From Labrenzia sp. CE80 (GTDB lineage Bacteria; Pseudomonadota; Alphaproteobacteria; Rhizobiales; Stappiaceae): a DNA stretch of 64,000 bases. The translations under genes were made by a program, and so were the position numbers. Under the pieces are notes generated by a model, which saw only the letters and a program-made list of their open reading frames with translations, was not told the origin of the DNA and ran no database searches. Positions 44,801 to 52,377 of the stretch are shown one piece after another (positions within the stretch are counted from its first letter, which is position 1; each line of letters opens with the position of its first letter). The DNA lies in assembly GCF_009650605.1 (NCBI RefSeq), contig NZ_WAJT01000004.1:433986-497985 (forward strand), in the 5' to 3' direction.

Positions 44801-45214
44801 CGCCATGATCGCCGCTTCGAGGGCGAAAAAGATGAAGGTGAAGCTCGCGTAGATCAGTGAGGTGACGGTCGAGCCAATGTAGCCAAAGCCGGCGCCGCGG
44901 GTCAGCAAGTCAATGTCGACACCATATTTGACGGCGTAGAAAGAGATCGGAAGGCCGGTGATGAAGATAAGAAGGCCCACGACCATGATCGCAGTGACCG
45001 AATTCGTGAAGCCGTAATTGAGCGTGATGGCTGCTCCGATGGCTTCCAGAGCAAGGAAGGAGATGGCGCCAAGCGCGGTGTTGGCGACCCGAGCAGCCGA
45101 CCAGCGTCTTGCGCCTTTCGCGGTGAAACGGAGCGCGTAGTCTTCCAGGGTCTGGTTCGCCACCCACTGGTTGTATGTTCGGCGCAGGCGCACAACCCGC
45201 TGATGACCCGCCAT
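41816..45214 (-). CDS. NCS1-permease / histidine kinase / receiver fusion protein
   Basis: A 1132-residue membrane sensor. Residues ~25-480 are an NCS1 (cytosine/purine permease) transporter domain with about twelve helices (QTLEDYALRFTAKGARRW, DIDLLTRGAGFGYIGST). Residues ~502-540 are a Cys-rich cluster with nine cysteines (CCIC, CPVYSGPICSLCC, CEDDC) probably binding zinc. Two more helices follow (~567-595, ~612-635), then a histidine kinase (phospho-His686 in SRYVIGISHELRSPLNAIAG; N box LINLLSNAIKA; G1 DTGTGIG; G2 TPGTGLGLTI), then a receiver (phospho-Asp971 in FLLDISMPGMNG), then a ~90-residue tail. It probably senses a solute through the transporter part and phosphorylates the overlapping LuxR-type regulator. 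Start at ATG 45214 is preferred to GTG 45250. Divergent from an Urt/Fmd operon. Confidence 0.88.
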   Translation of the reverse strand: MAGHQRVVRLRRTYNQWVANQTLEDYALRFTAKGARRWSAARVANTALGAISFLALEAIGAAITLNYGFTNSVTAIMVVGLLIFITGLPISFYAVKYGVDIDLLTRGAGFGYIGSTVTSLIYASFTFIFFALEAAIMATALELFLGIPLNVGYLVCTLVIIPMVIYGITLISRLQVYTQPLWIFLQILPFVFIAWQGVAPFEEWRSFSGRLGAENGQFDLLLFGAASAVVFSLIAQIGEQVDFLRFLPRERRGRHTRWWLSLLAAGPGWIIIGAIKLLMGSFLVVLAIGNGMAPEFAVEPTHLYLMAFQHVASPEVAIALTGIFVIVCQIKINVTNSYAGSIAWSNFFSRLTHSHPGRVVWLVFNVAIALALMELGVYKALERTLGLYSIVAVAWIGALFADLVINKPLGLSPKHIEFKRAHLYDVNPVGLGSMGLASLLALAAYSGVFGETGRALASYIALFTAVILAPVIAYLTRGRYYIARKADSFVADDGTKPASMDCCICEHNFEIEDMARCPVYSGPICSLCCSLDARCEDDCKEEARIGDQISSFLHSILPEQVVGKIGARLGLYIGVMLVVSLSLGGILSFVYFHLDVAVEIGAKAGIEQALTQVFVILLMISGVMAWLYVLVHESRKFAKEETRRQTSLLMQEIRAHSRTDKKLQKAKEVAESANEAKSRYVIGISHELRSPLNAIAGYAQLMQRDPAIPVHRRDAVKVIQNSADHLSGLIEGLLDISKIEAGHLTIYRERFNLHEFLTQIVDMFRLQADAKALRFVFAPADNLPVYVFGDEKRLRQILINLLSNAIKATRCGEITLKVEYHSQVAEFSVTDTGTGIGQKDLERIFIPFERLGGDAASTPGTGLGLTITKLLSEIMGGDIQVESTLGQGSTFNVRLLLSSAQAPSSKTAVEKQILGYEGPTQTIIVVDDDAAQRSLMSDFLVPLGFRVIAVPNANACLEVVGTNQPDAFLLDISMPGMNGWELARVLRQSGHGAAVMIMISANADERGRDPVHRIYHDDYLVKPFRLSELLERLERHLKLVWRTEERAPIDESTSVHPSFDKAAIPSTESLQMLRQLSQMGYVRGIRAKLDDIELQEPQAAAFVTHMRELVTDFDIKRYEQLLEAVEHDDGRS

Positions 45215-45629
45215 CTGTTCCCAGCCTTGCCTTTTCTCTCGCAGGCGCACCTTTATTGTGCGGTGCAGAGAAAAATGATGCTAATTTGCGCATCTGAAAT
45301 GCGAAATGATGAGATTTTTGAAAAATCACCATTGTGACAAATTGATCAGCAATATTCGTGCCGTTTTGATTTGGTGAATATTATTTATTGTTTCTACTTT
45401 TTCTCTTTCGAGAGCGATGGAGATCTTATGTCTTTAGTAAAGTTAATTGAGTACTCGTGATATGGAAGAAAATCTAAATCATCTCAGAAATCGAATTTAT
45501 GTGAAATAAGTCAATTAACCCACAGCAACTGACGCATTGCGGCATCGCACAATTTCCAGCGAGCCTCCTGTCATGCGGAGCGCCAAACAGGCCCCGCACC
45601 TGCACCACAGACAGGAGGTGGCAATAGTC
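45215..45629. promoter_or_regulatory. Divergent promoter region with AT-rich palindromes
   Basis: About 415 AT-rich bases between the permease-kinase gene and the amide/urea binding-protein gene. GATTTTT-G-AAAAATC (45313-45327) is a 7+7 inverted repeat, and AATATTC (45351-45357) pairs with GAATATT (45376-45382). Either could be the target of the LuxR-type regulator. No gene was recognised. Ribosome site AGGAGGTGG lies near 45612. Confidence 0.4.
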
Positions 45630-46892
45630 ATGAACAACAAAAGCGAACTGAAGGGCCCGACCGCATCGCGGCGCGGCCTGATCCTTGGAACGGCAACAGC
45701 GTTTGCGCTGTCTGCCTTCTCGCAGATCGGCTTTCCGTCAGCAGCCCATGCAGATGACGTCAATACAACCGGGTTGGCGGTTACCGAAGATACCGTAAAG
45801 GTCGGTATCCTTCACTCGGTAACTGGCACGATGGCGATCTCCGAAACCGGTTCGGTGCAGGCTGAAAAGCTCGCCATCGAGCAGATCAACGCAATGGGCG
45901 GGGTCCTTGGGCGCCAGATCGAATACACGCAGGAAGATGGGGCTTCTGATTGGCCTACCTTTGCGGAAAAAGCCAAAAAACTCCTCGTCAACGACAAGGT
46001 TGCCGCTGTTTTTGGTTGCTGGACATCTGCCTCGCGTAAAGCGGTTCTGCCGGTCTTTGAACAGTATAACGGCATGCTCTACTATCCGACCTTCTATGAA
46101 GGCCTGGAGCAGTCCCCGAACGTGATCTACACCGGCCAGGAAGCCACGCAGCAGATCATCGCGGGTATTGACTGGGTCGCAAAGGAAAAAGGGGCAAAGA
46201 GCTTCTATCTCCTCGGCTCCGATTACATTTGGCCACGTACGTCCAACAAGATCGCGCGCAAGCACATCGAAAAGCTTGGCCTCAAGGTCGTCGGCGAAGA
46301 GTACTATCCGCTTGGCCACACGCAGTTCAACTCCGTGATCAACAAGATCAAGTTGAAGAAGCCTGATGTGATCTACGCGATCGTCGTGGGCGGCTCAAAC
46401 GTTGCGTTCTATAAGCAGCTCAAAGCTGCTGGTATCGACATGACCAAGGAAAAACCGGTTCTTCTCACAATCTCCGTGACCGAGGATGAAATCCGCGGTA
46501 TCGGCGGCGAGAACATCACGGGCGCTTACGCTGCGATGAAGTACTTCCAGTCCCTCGACAACCCGAACAACGAAGCCTTCGTGAAGGCATTCAAGGAGCG
46601 TTGGGGCGATGACATTGTCATTGGCGATGTGACACAGGCGGCCTATCTCGGCCCTTGGTTGTGGAAGGCTGCTGTCGAAAAGGCTGGTAGCTTTGACATC
46701 GACAAAGTTCGTCTCGCCTCTCCTGGCATCGAGCTGACAACGGCGCCTGAAGGCTACGTGCGGGTTCACGAAAATCACCACCTTTGGTCCAAGACCCGTG
46801 TCGGTCTTGCCAAGCCGGATGGCCAGTATGAGTTGGTCTATGAGACGGCTGACCTGATGGAGCCGGATCCCTTCCCGGAAGGCTACCAATAA
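45630..46892 (+). CDS. Urea/short-chain amide ABC binding protein (UrtA/FmdD-like)
   Basis: A 420-residue periplasmic binding protein of the UrtA family. A twin-arginine signal (TASRRGLILGTATAFALSAF) ends near HADDVNTTG, so export through Tat is likely. VGILHSVTGTMAISETG, AVFGCWTSASRKAVLPVFE and NGMLYYPTFYEGLEQSPN match the urea/amide binding group. Start chosen at the ATG after AGGAGGTGG rather than an upstream ATG. First gene of urt-like ABC genes plus fmdA and fmdB, so the ligand is probably urea or a short amide such as formamide or acetamide. Confidence 0.88.
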   Translation: MNNKSELKGPTASRRGLILGTATAFALSAFSQIGFPSAAHADDVNTTGLAVTEDTVKVGILHSVTGTMAISETGSVQAEKLAIEQINAMGGVLGRQIEYTQEDGASDWPTFAEKAKKLLVNDKVAAVFGCWTSASRKAVLPVFEQYNGMLYYPTFYEGLEQSPNVIYTGQEATQQIIAGIDWVAKEKGAKSFYLLGSDYIWPRTSNKIARKHIEKLGLKVVGEEYYPLGHTQFNSVINKIKLKKPDVIYAIVVGGSNVAFYKQLKAAGIDMTKEKPVLLTISVTEDEIRGIGGENITGAYAAMKYFQSLDNPNNEAFVKAFKERWGDDIVIGDVTQAAYLGPWLWKAAVEKAGSFDIDKVRLASPGIELTTAPEGYVRVHENHHLWSKTRVGLAKPDGQYELVYETADLMEPDPFPEGYQ

Positions 46893-46903
46893 GCCTTTGA
46901 CGA

Positions 46904-46990
46904 CTTCCGGTCTCTGGGCTGATTGCCTCGGGCCGGAAGCCAGCTAGGCAAAAAAACGGGCGCTGCGCCAATGCAGCCGGTGTGGCGCCC
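46904..46990 (+). promoter_or_regulatory. Stem-loops between binding-protein and permease genes
   Basis: CTTCCGG (46904-46910) pairs with CCGGAAG (46933-46939), and GGGCGC (46958-46963) with GCGCCC (46985-46990). Such structures after a binding-protein gene often stabilise its mRNA or partly stop transcription, so it is made in excess. The hairpins are short, so this is tentative. Confidence 0.35.
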
Positions 46991-47057
46991 AAAATGAATC
47001 TCCCAAACTTCGCTTTTTCCCTGGGGCTTGTACTGCCCCCCGCATGGAGACGCGCGC

Positions 47058-47984
47058 ATGTTCGCCGACTACACCTGGACGGAACTTGGTTCCATCTTTG
47101 CCATGCAAGGCTTCGCCGGACTGATCCTCTTCTCGGTCTTCGTCCTTATGGCACTTGGCCTTGCCATCATTTTCGGTCAGATGGGCGTCATCAATATGGC
47201 CCACGGCGAATTCATGATCCTGGGCGCCTACGTCACCTATCTCTGTTCCAATTTCTTTCAAGCCTTTTTGCCAGGGCTTTTCAGCATCTATTTCTTTATT
47301 GCAATGGCATTGGCCTTCGTCGCAGCCGGAGCTCTCGGCGCTTTCGTCGAATGGGCGCTCATACGCCATCTCTACAAGCGACCGCTTGATACGCTTCTGG
47401 CGACCTGGGGTCTCAGCCTTATTCTGCAGCAGGCTTACCGCTCCATTTTCGGGGCACGAGAAGTGGGCGTCACGCTTCCGGATTGGCTGCTGGGATCGAT
47501 CGCGCTTACTGACATCATCGAGATCCCGATCAACGGCCTTTTCGTCATGGCGCTCACGCTGGTGATAGCCGTGGGGGTCTATTTCCTAATGTTCAAGTCG
47601 CGCATGGGTATGCAGACCCGCGCCGTCGTTCAGAACCGTGTTATGGCGGGGGCTGTTGGCATCAACACCGAATGGGTCGATCGCAAGACCTATGCACTCG
47701 GATGCGGCATCGCCGGCATCGCCGGCAGTGCGTTCACGATGATCGGTTCCACTGGTCCGACGGCTGGCCAGCTTTATATCGTCGACACTTTCCTGATTGT
47801 CGTTTTCGGCGGCGCGGCCAGTCTGCTCGGAACAATCGCCTCTTCCTTTGCCATCAGCCAGGCACAGTCGACCATGGAGTTCTTCCTCTCCGGATCGATG
47901 GCAAAGGTTCTCACACTTCTGACCGTTGTCGGCATCCTGATGCTGCGGCCCGAAGGTCTTTTCTCACACAAGATCCGCCGCTGA
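47058..47984 (+). CDS. Amide/urea ABC permease (UrtB-like)
   Basis: A 308-residue branched-chain-type permease with about eight helices. Typical segments are FSVFVLMALGLAIIFGQMGVI, NMAHGEFMILGAYV, LIVVFGGAASLLGTIASS and GILMLRPEGLFSHKIRR. Start at ATG after GGAG (47058); the frame starts earlier but without a ribosome site. With the next gene it forms the heterodimeric channel for the importer. Follows the binding-protein gene by 165 bases. Confidence 0.9.
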   Translation: MFADYTWTELGSIFAMQGFAGLILFSVFVLMALGLAIIFGQMGVINMAHGEFMILGAYVTYLCSNFFQAFLPGLFSIYFFIAMALAFVAAGALGAFVEWALIRHLYKRPLDTLLATWGLSLILQQAYRSIFGAREVGVTLPDWLLGSIALTDIIEIPINGLFVMALTLVIAVGVYFLMFKSRMGMQTRAVVQNRVMAGAVGINTEWVDRKTYALGCGIAGIAGSAFTMIGSTGPTAGQLYIVDTFLIVVFGGAASLLGTIASSFAISQAQSTMEFFLSGSMAKVLTLLTVVGILMLRPEGLFSHKIRR

Positions 47985-47995
47985 GGGAGCGCACC

Positions 47996-49129
47996 ATGAC
48001 AAATGGAAAATTCTTTCTCGGACGACAGGAGCTTTTAGGTCTCGCGATCTTGGCGGCCCTGATCTTCATCGTCCTGCCTGCCTCAATTGATATCTTTCGC
48101 CTGAACCTGATCGGCAAATACCTGACCTATGCGTTTGTCGCGATTGGTCTTGTTCTGTGCTGGGGTATGGGCGGCATTCTCAGCCTTGGTCAGGGCGTCT
48201 TCTTCGGCATCGGCGGCTACTGCATGGCGATGTTCCTAAAGCTTGAATCTTCAACACCCGAGGCGACAAAGATTCAGTCGACGCCAGGTATTCCTGACTT
48301 CATGGACTGGAACCAAATCACGGAGTTGCCGTGGTTTTGGGTGCCCTTCAACAGCTTTGCCTTCACGTTGATCGCGATCTTCGTACTACCGGCTCTCTTC
48401 GCCTTCGTCATTGGCGCTGCGATGTTCAAAAGACGGGTTGGCGGCGTCTATTTTGCGATCATTACACAGGCGATCGCCGCCATTTTGACAATCCTCATCA
48501 TCGGCCAGCAGGGATACACCGGCGGCGTCAATGGCATCACGGACCTCAGAACTCTCCTGGGATGGGACATCCGCACCGACAGCGCAAAATACGTCCTTTA
48601 TTTCCTCAATGGAGCTTTGCTGATTGGCGTGCTGATCGCGTGCCAGTTCGTACTGAAGAGCAAGCTTGGTCGACTTCTCGTCGCCGTGCGGGACAAAGAG
48701 GATCGCGTGCGCTTCTCGGGCTATGACGTCGCCAACTTCAAGATCTTCGTATTCTGTTTTGCTGCAGTTTTGTCCGCCATCGGCGGGGCGATGTTCACGC
48801 TTCAGGTCGGATTCATGTCGCCTTCCTTTGTCGGCATCGTGCCCTCCATCGAGATGGTGATCTACTGCGCGGTTGGCGGCCGGCTGTCCATCTTCGGCGC
48901 GGTTTACGGAACGCTTCTGGTCAATTGGGCAAAGACAACGTTCTCCGAGACTTTCCCGGAGCTTTGGCTCTTCGGTTTGGGCGCGCTGTTTATCGCCGTT
49001 GTTCTCGTCTTCCCGAACGGGCTTTCCGGTCTCTATCGGACCAACGTTGCACCAGCTGTCGACCGATGGCTCGGACGGTCCAAGACCTCGGCGAAACCGC
49101 CTCTCGAAGACCCTCAGGCAGCCGAATAG
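47996..49129 (+). CDS. Amide/urea ABC permease (UrtC-like)
   Basis: A 377-residue permease, about ten helices: IGKYLTYAFVAIGLVLCWG, GILSLGQGVFFGIGGYCMAM, GGVYFAIITQAIAAILTI, QQGYTGGVNGITD and FSGYDVANFKIFVFCFAAVL. Start ATG is 11 bases after urtB with a GAGGGAG site; the long upstream in-frame extension overlaps urtB and is not used. Ends close to the ATPase gene. Confidence 0.9.
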   Translation: MTNGKFFLGRQELLGLAILAALIFIVLPASIDIFRLNLIGKYLTYAFVAIGLVLCWGMGGILSLGQGVFFGIGGYCMAMFLKLESSTPEATKIQSTPGIPDFMDWNQITELPWFWVPFNSFAFTLIAIFVLPALFAFVIGAAMFKRRVGGVYFAIITQAIAAILTILIIGQQGYTGGVNGITDLRTLLGWDIRTDSAKYVLYFLNGALLIGVLIACQFVLKSKLGRLLVAVRDKEDRVRFSGYDVANFKIFVFCFAAVLSAIGGAMFTLQVGFMSPSFVGIVPSIEMVIYCAVGGRLSIFGAVYGTLLVNWAKTTFSETFPELWLFGLGALFIAVVLVFPNGLSGLYRTNVAPAVDRWLGRSKTSAKPPLEDPQAAE

Positions 49130-49153
49130 CCGCTGCAACTGGAGTTCGGACAA

Positions 49154-49909
49154 ATGAATACTCTCGGCAACAACACCGATTTCCTTCTGTCGATCGAGAA
49201 CCTCACGGTTTCCTTCGACGGCTTCAAGGCGGTCAATGATCTCAATCTCTATGTCGATGAAAACGAGATCCACGTGATCATCGGCCCCAACGGGGCGGGC
49301 AAGACCACTGTGCTCGATCTGATTTGCGGACGCACCAGGACAACCGACGGCTCCATAAAGTTCCGGAACAAGGAGCTGACGGAGATGAAAGAGCATGAAA
49401 TCGTTCGCGAGGGCGTGGGCCGCAAGTTTCAGAACCCGTCGATCTACGAGGACCTATCGGTTTTCGAGAACCTGGAGATCTCCTTTCCCCGCGGCCGAAA
49501 CGTGTTTGGTGCGCTGACGTTCAAACGGGACGACGAGGTTGTCTCGCGCGTCAACGAGATCGCCGAGATGGTGTTTCTCGATGAGCTTCTCGATACGCAG
49601 GCAGCCCTCTTGAGCCATGGCCAAAAGCAGTGGCTCGAGATCGGCATGCTTCTGATACAGGATCCTGAGCTTCTGATGCTCGACGAGCCCGTGGCTGGCA
49701 TGAGCGTTTCAGAACGCAAGCAAACTGCGAAACTCCTGAACGAGATCACCAAGGGCCGGTCGGTTCTGGTGGTCGAACACGACATGAAGTTTGTCGAGGA
49801 CATCGCCCACCGGGTCACGGTCCTGCACCAGGGGAAAATCCTGTCAGAGGGCTCCATGGCCAAGGTTCAGGCCGATCCCAAAGTCATCGACGTCTATCTG
49901 GGTCACTAG
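49154..49909 (+). CDS. Amide/urea ABC ATPase (UrtD-like)
   Basis: A 251-residue ABC ATPase: Walker A GPNGAGKTT, signature LSHGQKQWLEIGML (Q and S in the LSGGQ motif are replaced, as is common in the urea/branched-chain ATPases), Walker B LLMLDEPVAGM, H-loop VVEHDMKF. It pairs with UrtE to power the importer. Start ATG preceded by a GGAG-like site. Confidence 0.9.
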   Translation: MNTLGNNTDFLLSIENLTVSFDGFKAVNDLNLYVDENEIHVIIGPNGAGKTTVLDLICGRTRTTDGSIKFRNKELTEMKEHEIVREGVGRKFQNPSIYEDLSVFENLEISFPRGRNVFGALTFKRDDEVVSRVNEIAEMVFLDELLDTQAALLSHGQKQWLEIGMLLIQDPELLMLDEPVAGMSVSERKQTAKLLNEITKGRSVLVVEHDMKFVEDIAHRVTVLHQGKILSEGSMAKVQADPKVIDVYLGH

Positions 49910-49918
49910 GGGGCAACC

Positions 49919-50608
49919 ATGCTGCAAATTGATCACTATCACGTTGCCTATGGTCAGAGCGAAGTGCTTCACGGCCTGGATTTCACAGTCGCGCCGGGAG
50001 AAATCGTCGCGATTATGGGCCGGAACGGTATGGGCAAGACAACCTTGATGAAGTCCCTGATGGGTATCGTCCCGACAAGTCAGGGCTCGGCTCAAGTCGA
50101 TGGCGTCGACGTGACGGCGTTGAAGAGTTTCGAACGCGTGTCACGAGGCATCGCCTATGTGCCGCAGGGGCGCATGATCTTCCCGACCATGACGGTTCAG
50201 GAGAACATCGAGACCGGCTTGACCACTTCTGGGAGCTCCAAGGTGCCAGACGGGATCTACGAGCTGTTTCCGGTGCTCTTGGACATGAAAAGCAGGCGAG
50301 GCGGCAATTTGTCTGGCGGCCAGCAGCAACAGCTCGCCATTGCACGTGCCTTGGCCACCAATCCGAAAGTGCTTCTGCTGGATGAGCCGACCGAGGGGAT
50401 CCAGCCATCGATCATTCGAGAAATGGCGCGAGTCCTGAAGCGCATCAGGGATGAGCGGGGACTGTCGATCATCGTTTCGGAACAGGTGCTGTCCTTTGCC
50501 CTCGATGTCGCTGATCGGATCCTGGTCCTTGAAAACGGCCGCCTGGTTCATGACGAACCGCGTTCCAGCGTCGACGAGGCAAAGGTCGCCGGATTCCTCT
50601 CCGTTTGA
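49919..50608 (+). CDS. Amide/urea ABC ATPase (UrtE-like)
   Basis: A 229-residue ABC ATPase: Walker A GRNGMGKTT, Q-loop region AYVPQGRMIFPTMTV, signature LSGGQQQQLAIARALA, Walker B LLLDEPTEGIQP and H-loop SEQVLSFAL. Nine bases after urtD with a run of G as ribosome site. Completes the importer. Confidence 0.92.
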   Translation: MLQIDHYHVAYGQSEVLHGLDFTVAPGEIVAIMGRNGMGKTTLMKSLMGIVPTSQGSAQVDGVDVTALKSFERVSRGIAYVPQGRMIFPTMTVQENIETGLTTSGSSKVPDGIYELFPVLLDMKSRRGGNLSGGQQQQLAIARALATNPKVLLLDEPTEGIQPSIIREMARVLKRIRDERGLSIIVSEQVLSFALDVADRILVLENGRLVHDEPRSSVDEAKVAGFLSV

Positions 50609-50662
50609 TCTCCAATCCATTCATAGCGTCCGAAAGAGGCACGCCCAACCGAGGAGAAAACC

Positions 50663-51892
50663 ATGGCTGATACACTGATTTCGGTGGACTTGAGCGAGTC
50701 CCCTCATACCAACGAGAAGGTTCATAACCGCTGGCATCCCGACATCCCCATGGCGGTTTGGGTGGAGCCCGGCGATGACTTCAAGATCGAGACCTATGAC
50801 TGGACCGGTGGCCAGATCAAGAACGACGATGACGCAGCTGACGTGCGTGACGTGGAGCTGGAGCAGGTGCATTATCTTTCTGGTCCGATTGGCGTGAAAG
50901 GTGCCGAACCCGGCGATCTTCTGGTGGTCGACATTCTTGATATTGGCGCCAAGGAAGAAATGCTCTGGGGCTTCAACGGCTTCTTCTCCAAGCAGAATGG
51001 CGGCGGCTTCCTGACAGAGCATTTCCCGGAAGCTCAGAAGTCGATCTGGGACATCGAGGGCATGTTCACCAAGTCGCGGCATGTTCCCGGTGTGCGATAT
51101 GCAGGTATGATTCACCCCGGATTGATCGGCTGTCTCCCGAGCCGGGATATGCTGGACATGTGGAACACCCGCGAAAAGGCACTCTTCGATACTGAGCCGG
51201 ATCGCGTGCCGCAGCTGGCCGCGCTGCCGACGACCCAGTCAGCGCATATGGGGCAGATGAAGGGCGACGCGCGTGATGCCGCTGCAGCCGAAGGTGCCCG
51301 TACGGTTCCGCCACGCGAACATGGCGGCAACTGCGACATCAAGGATTTGTCTCGCGGTTCTAAGGTCTATTTCCCTGTCTATGTGGACGGCGCAGGCCTG
51401 TCGATGGGCGACCTCCATTTCAGTCAGGGCGATGGTGAAATCACCTTCTGCGGCGCTATCGAGATGGCGGGTTGGCTGCATATCAAGGTCAGCCTGATCA
51501 AAGGCGGAATGGAAAAATACGGCGTTAAAAATCCGATCTTCCGTCCCTCGCCAATCCAGCCGAAATATGACGACTTCCTCATTTTCGAGGGCATTTCAGT
51601 CGATGAGGCCGGCACCCAGCACTACCTCGACGTGCACATCGCCTACCGCCAGGCCTGTCTCAACGCCATCGAATACCTGAAGAAGTTTGGCTACACCGGC
51701 GCACAGGCTTACGCCATTCTCGGAACCGCGCCTGTTCAGGGTCATATCTCGGGTGTGGTCGACATTCCGAACGCCTGCGCAACGCTCTGGTTGCCGACGG
51801 ACGTGTTCGAGTTCGACATGATGCCGGGCGCAGATGGACCGACGAAGTACCTCGACGGCTCCATTGACGTTCCGCTCGCACCGGACCTCTAA
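50663..51892 (+). CDS. fmdA: Formamidase
   Basis: A 409-residue formamidase/acetamidase-family hydrolase, usual length. Segments HNRWHPDIPMAVWVEPGDD, GVRYAGMIHPGLIGC, REHGGNCDIKDLSRGSKVYF, MGDLHFSQGDGEITFCGA and GVVDIPNACATLWLPTD are characteristic. It cleaves formamide to formate and ammonia, with longer amides less well. It comes after the importer genes and before fmdB, an order like the amide-use loci of methylotrophs, suggesting import and hydrolysis of amides as nitrogen source. Confidence 0.93.
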   Translation: MADTLISVDLSESPHTNEKVHNRWHPDIPMAVWVEPGDDFKIETYDWTGGQIKNDDDAADVRDVELEQVHYLSGPIGVKGAEPGDLLVVDILDIGAKEEMLWGFNGFFSKQNGGGFLTEHFPEAQKSIWDIEGMFTKSRHVPGVRYAGMIHPGLIGCLPSRDMLDMWNTREKALFDTEPDRVPQLAALPTTQSAHMGQMKGDARDAAAAEGARTVPPREHGGNCDIKDLSRGSKVYFPVYVDGAGLSMGDLHFSQGDGEITFCGAIEMAGWLHIKVSLIKGGMEKYGVKNPIFRPSPIQPKYDDFLIFEGISVDEAGTQHYLDVHIAYRQACLNAIEYLKKFGYTGAQAYAILGTAPVQGHISGVVDIPNACATLWLPTDVFEFDMMPGADGPTKYLDGSIDVPLAPDL

Positions 51893-51984
51893 GTCTCGAA
51901 ACCGCAGTAGGGCCAGTCGCCACGCTCCAGCAATTGCGTTGCGGCTGGCCACCACACTCTTTCGGTCGTCCTATCGGAGTTCCC

Positions 51985-52359
51985 ATGCCAGTCTATGATT
52001 ACATCTGCGAAAGCTGCGGCCCAATCACCGCTCTTCGGCCCATGTCAGCCCATGCCGATCCGATTTGTTGCCCGGCCTGCAAGCAGGAAGCTCCACGTGC
52101 TTTCCTCCAGGCGCCGCATATGTCGGGCCTGAGTTCGGACCGACGTTCGGCGTTCGAACGCAATGAAAAGTCCCAACACGCTCCGCAAGTGTCCACAAGG
52201 GACAGCCGCGAGTCCGATGCTCGGGACAGCCGCAAGAGGCGGCACCCGATAGGGTGCGCCTGTTGCTCCGGCGGATCGACAGCGCGCTCCAGTGCTGTTT
52301 TCACGGCAGATGGCGCCAAGGTGTTTCCGTCGAAACGCCCCTGGATGATCAGTCACTGA
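51985..52359 (+). CDS. fmdB: FmdB-like zinc-ribbon protein
   Basis: A 124-residue protein with an N-terminal zinc ribbon MPVYDYICESCGPI and CCPACKQEAPRAFLQAP (CxxC...CxxC), the FmdB family mark. The rest (~60-124) is a variable tail with an extra CAC motif. FmdB was described as a possible regulator of formamidase. Start at ATG 51985 gives the family N-terminus; the frame begins earlier. Last gene of the amide operon, convergent with phnM. Confidence 0.88.
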   Translation: MPVYDYICESCGPITALRPMSAHADPICCPACKQEAPRAFLQAPHMSGLSSDRRSAFERNEKSQHAPQVSTRDSRESDARDSRKRRHPIGCACCSGGSTARSSAVFTADGAKVFPSKRPWMISH

Positions 52360-52377
52360 CTGGCCTAGGGTAGGCTC

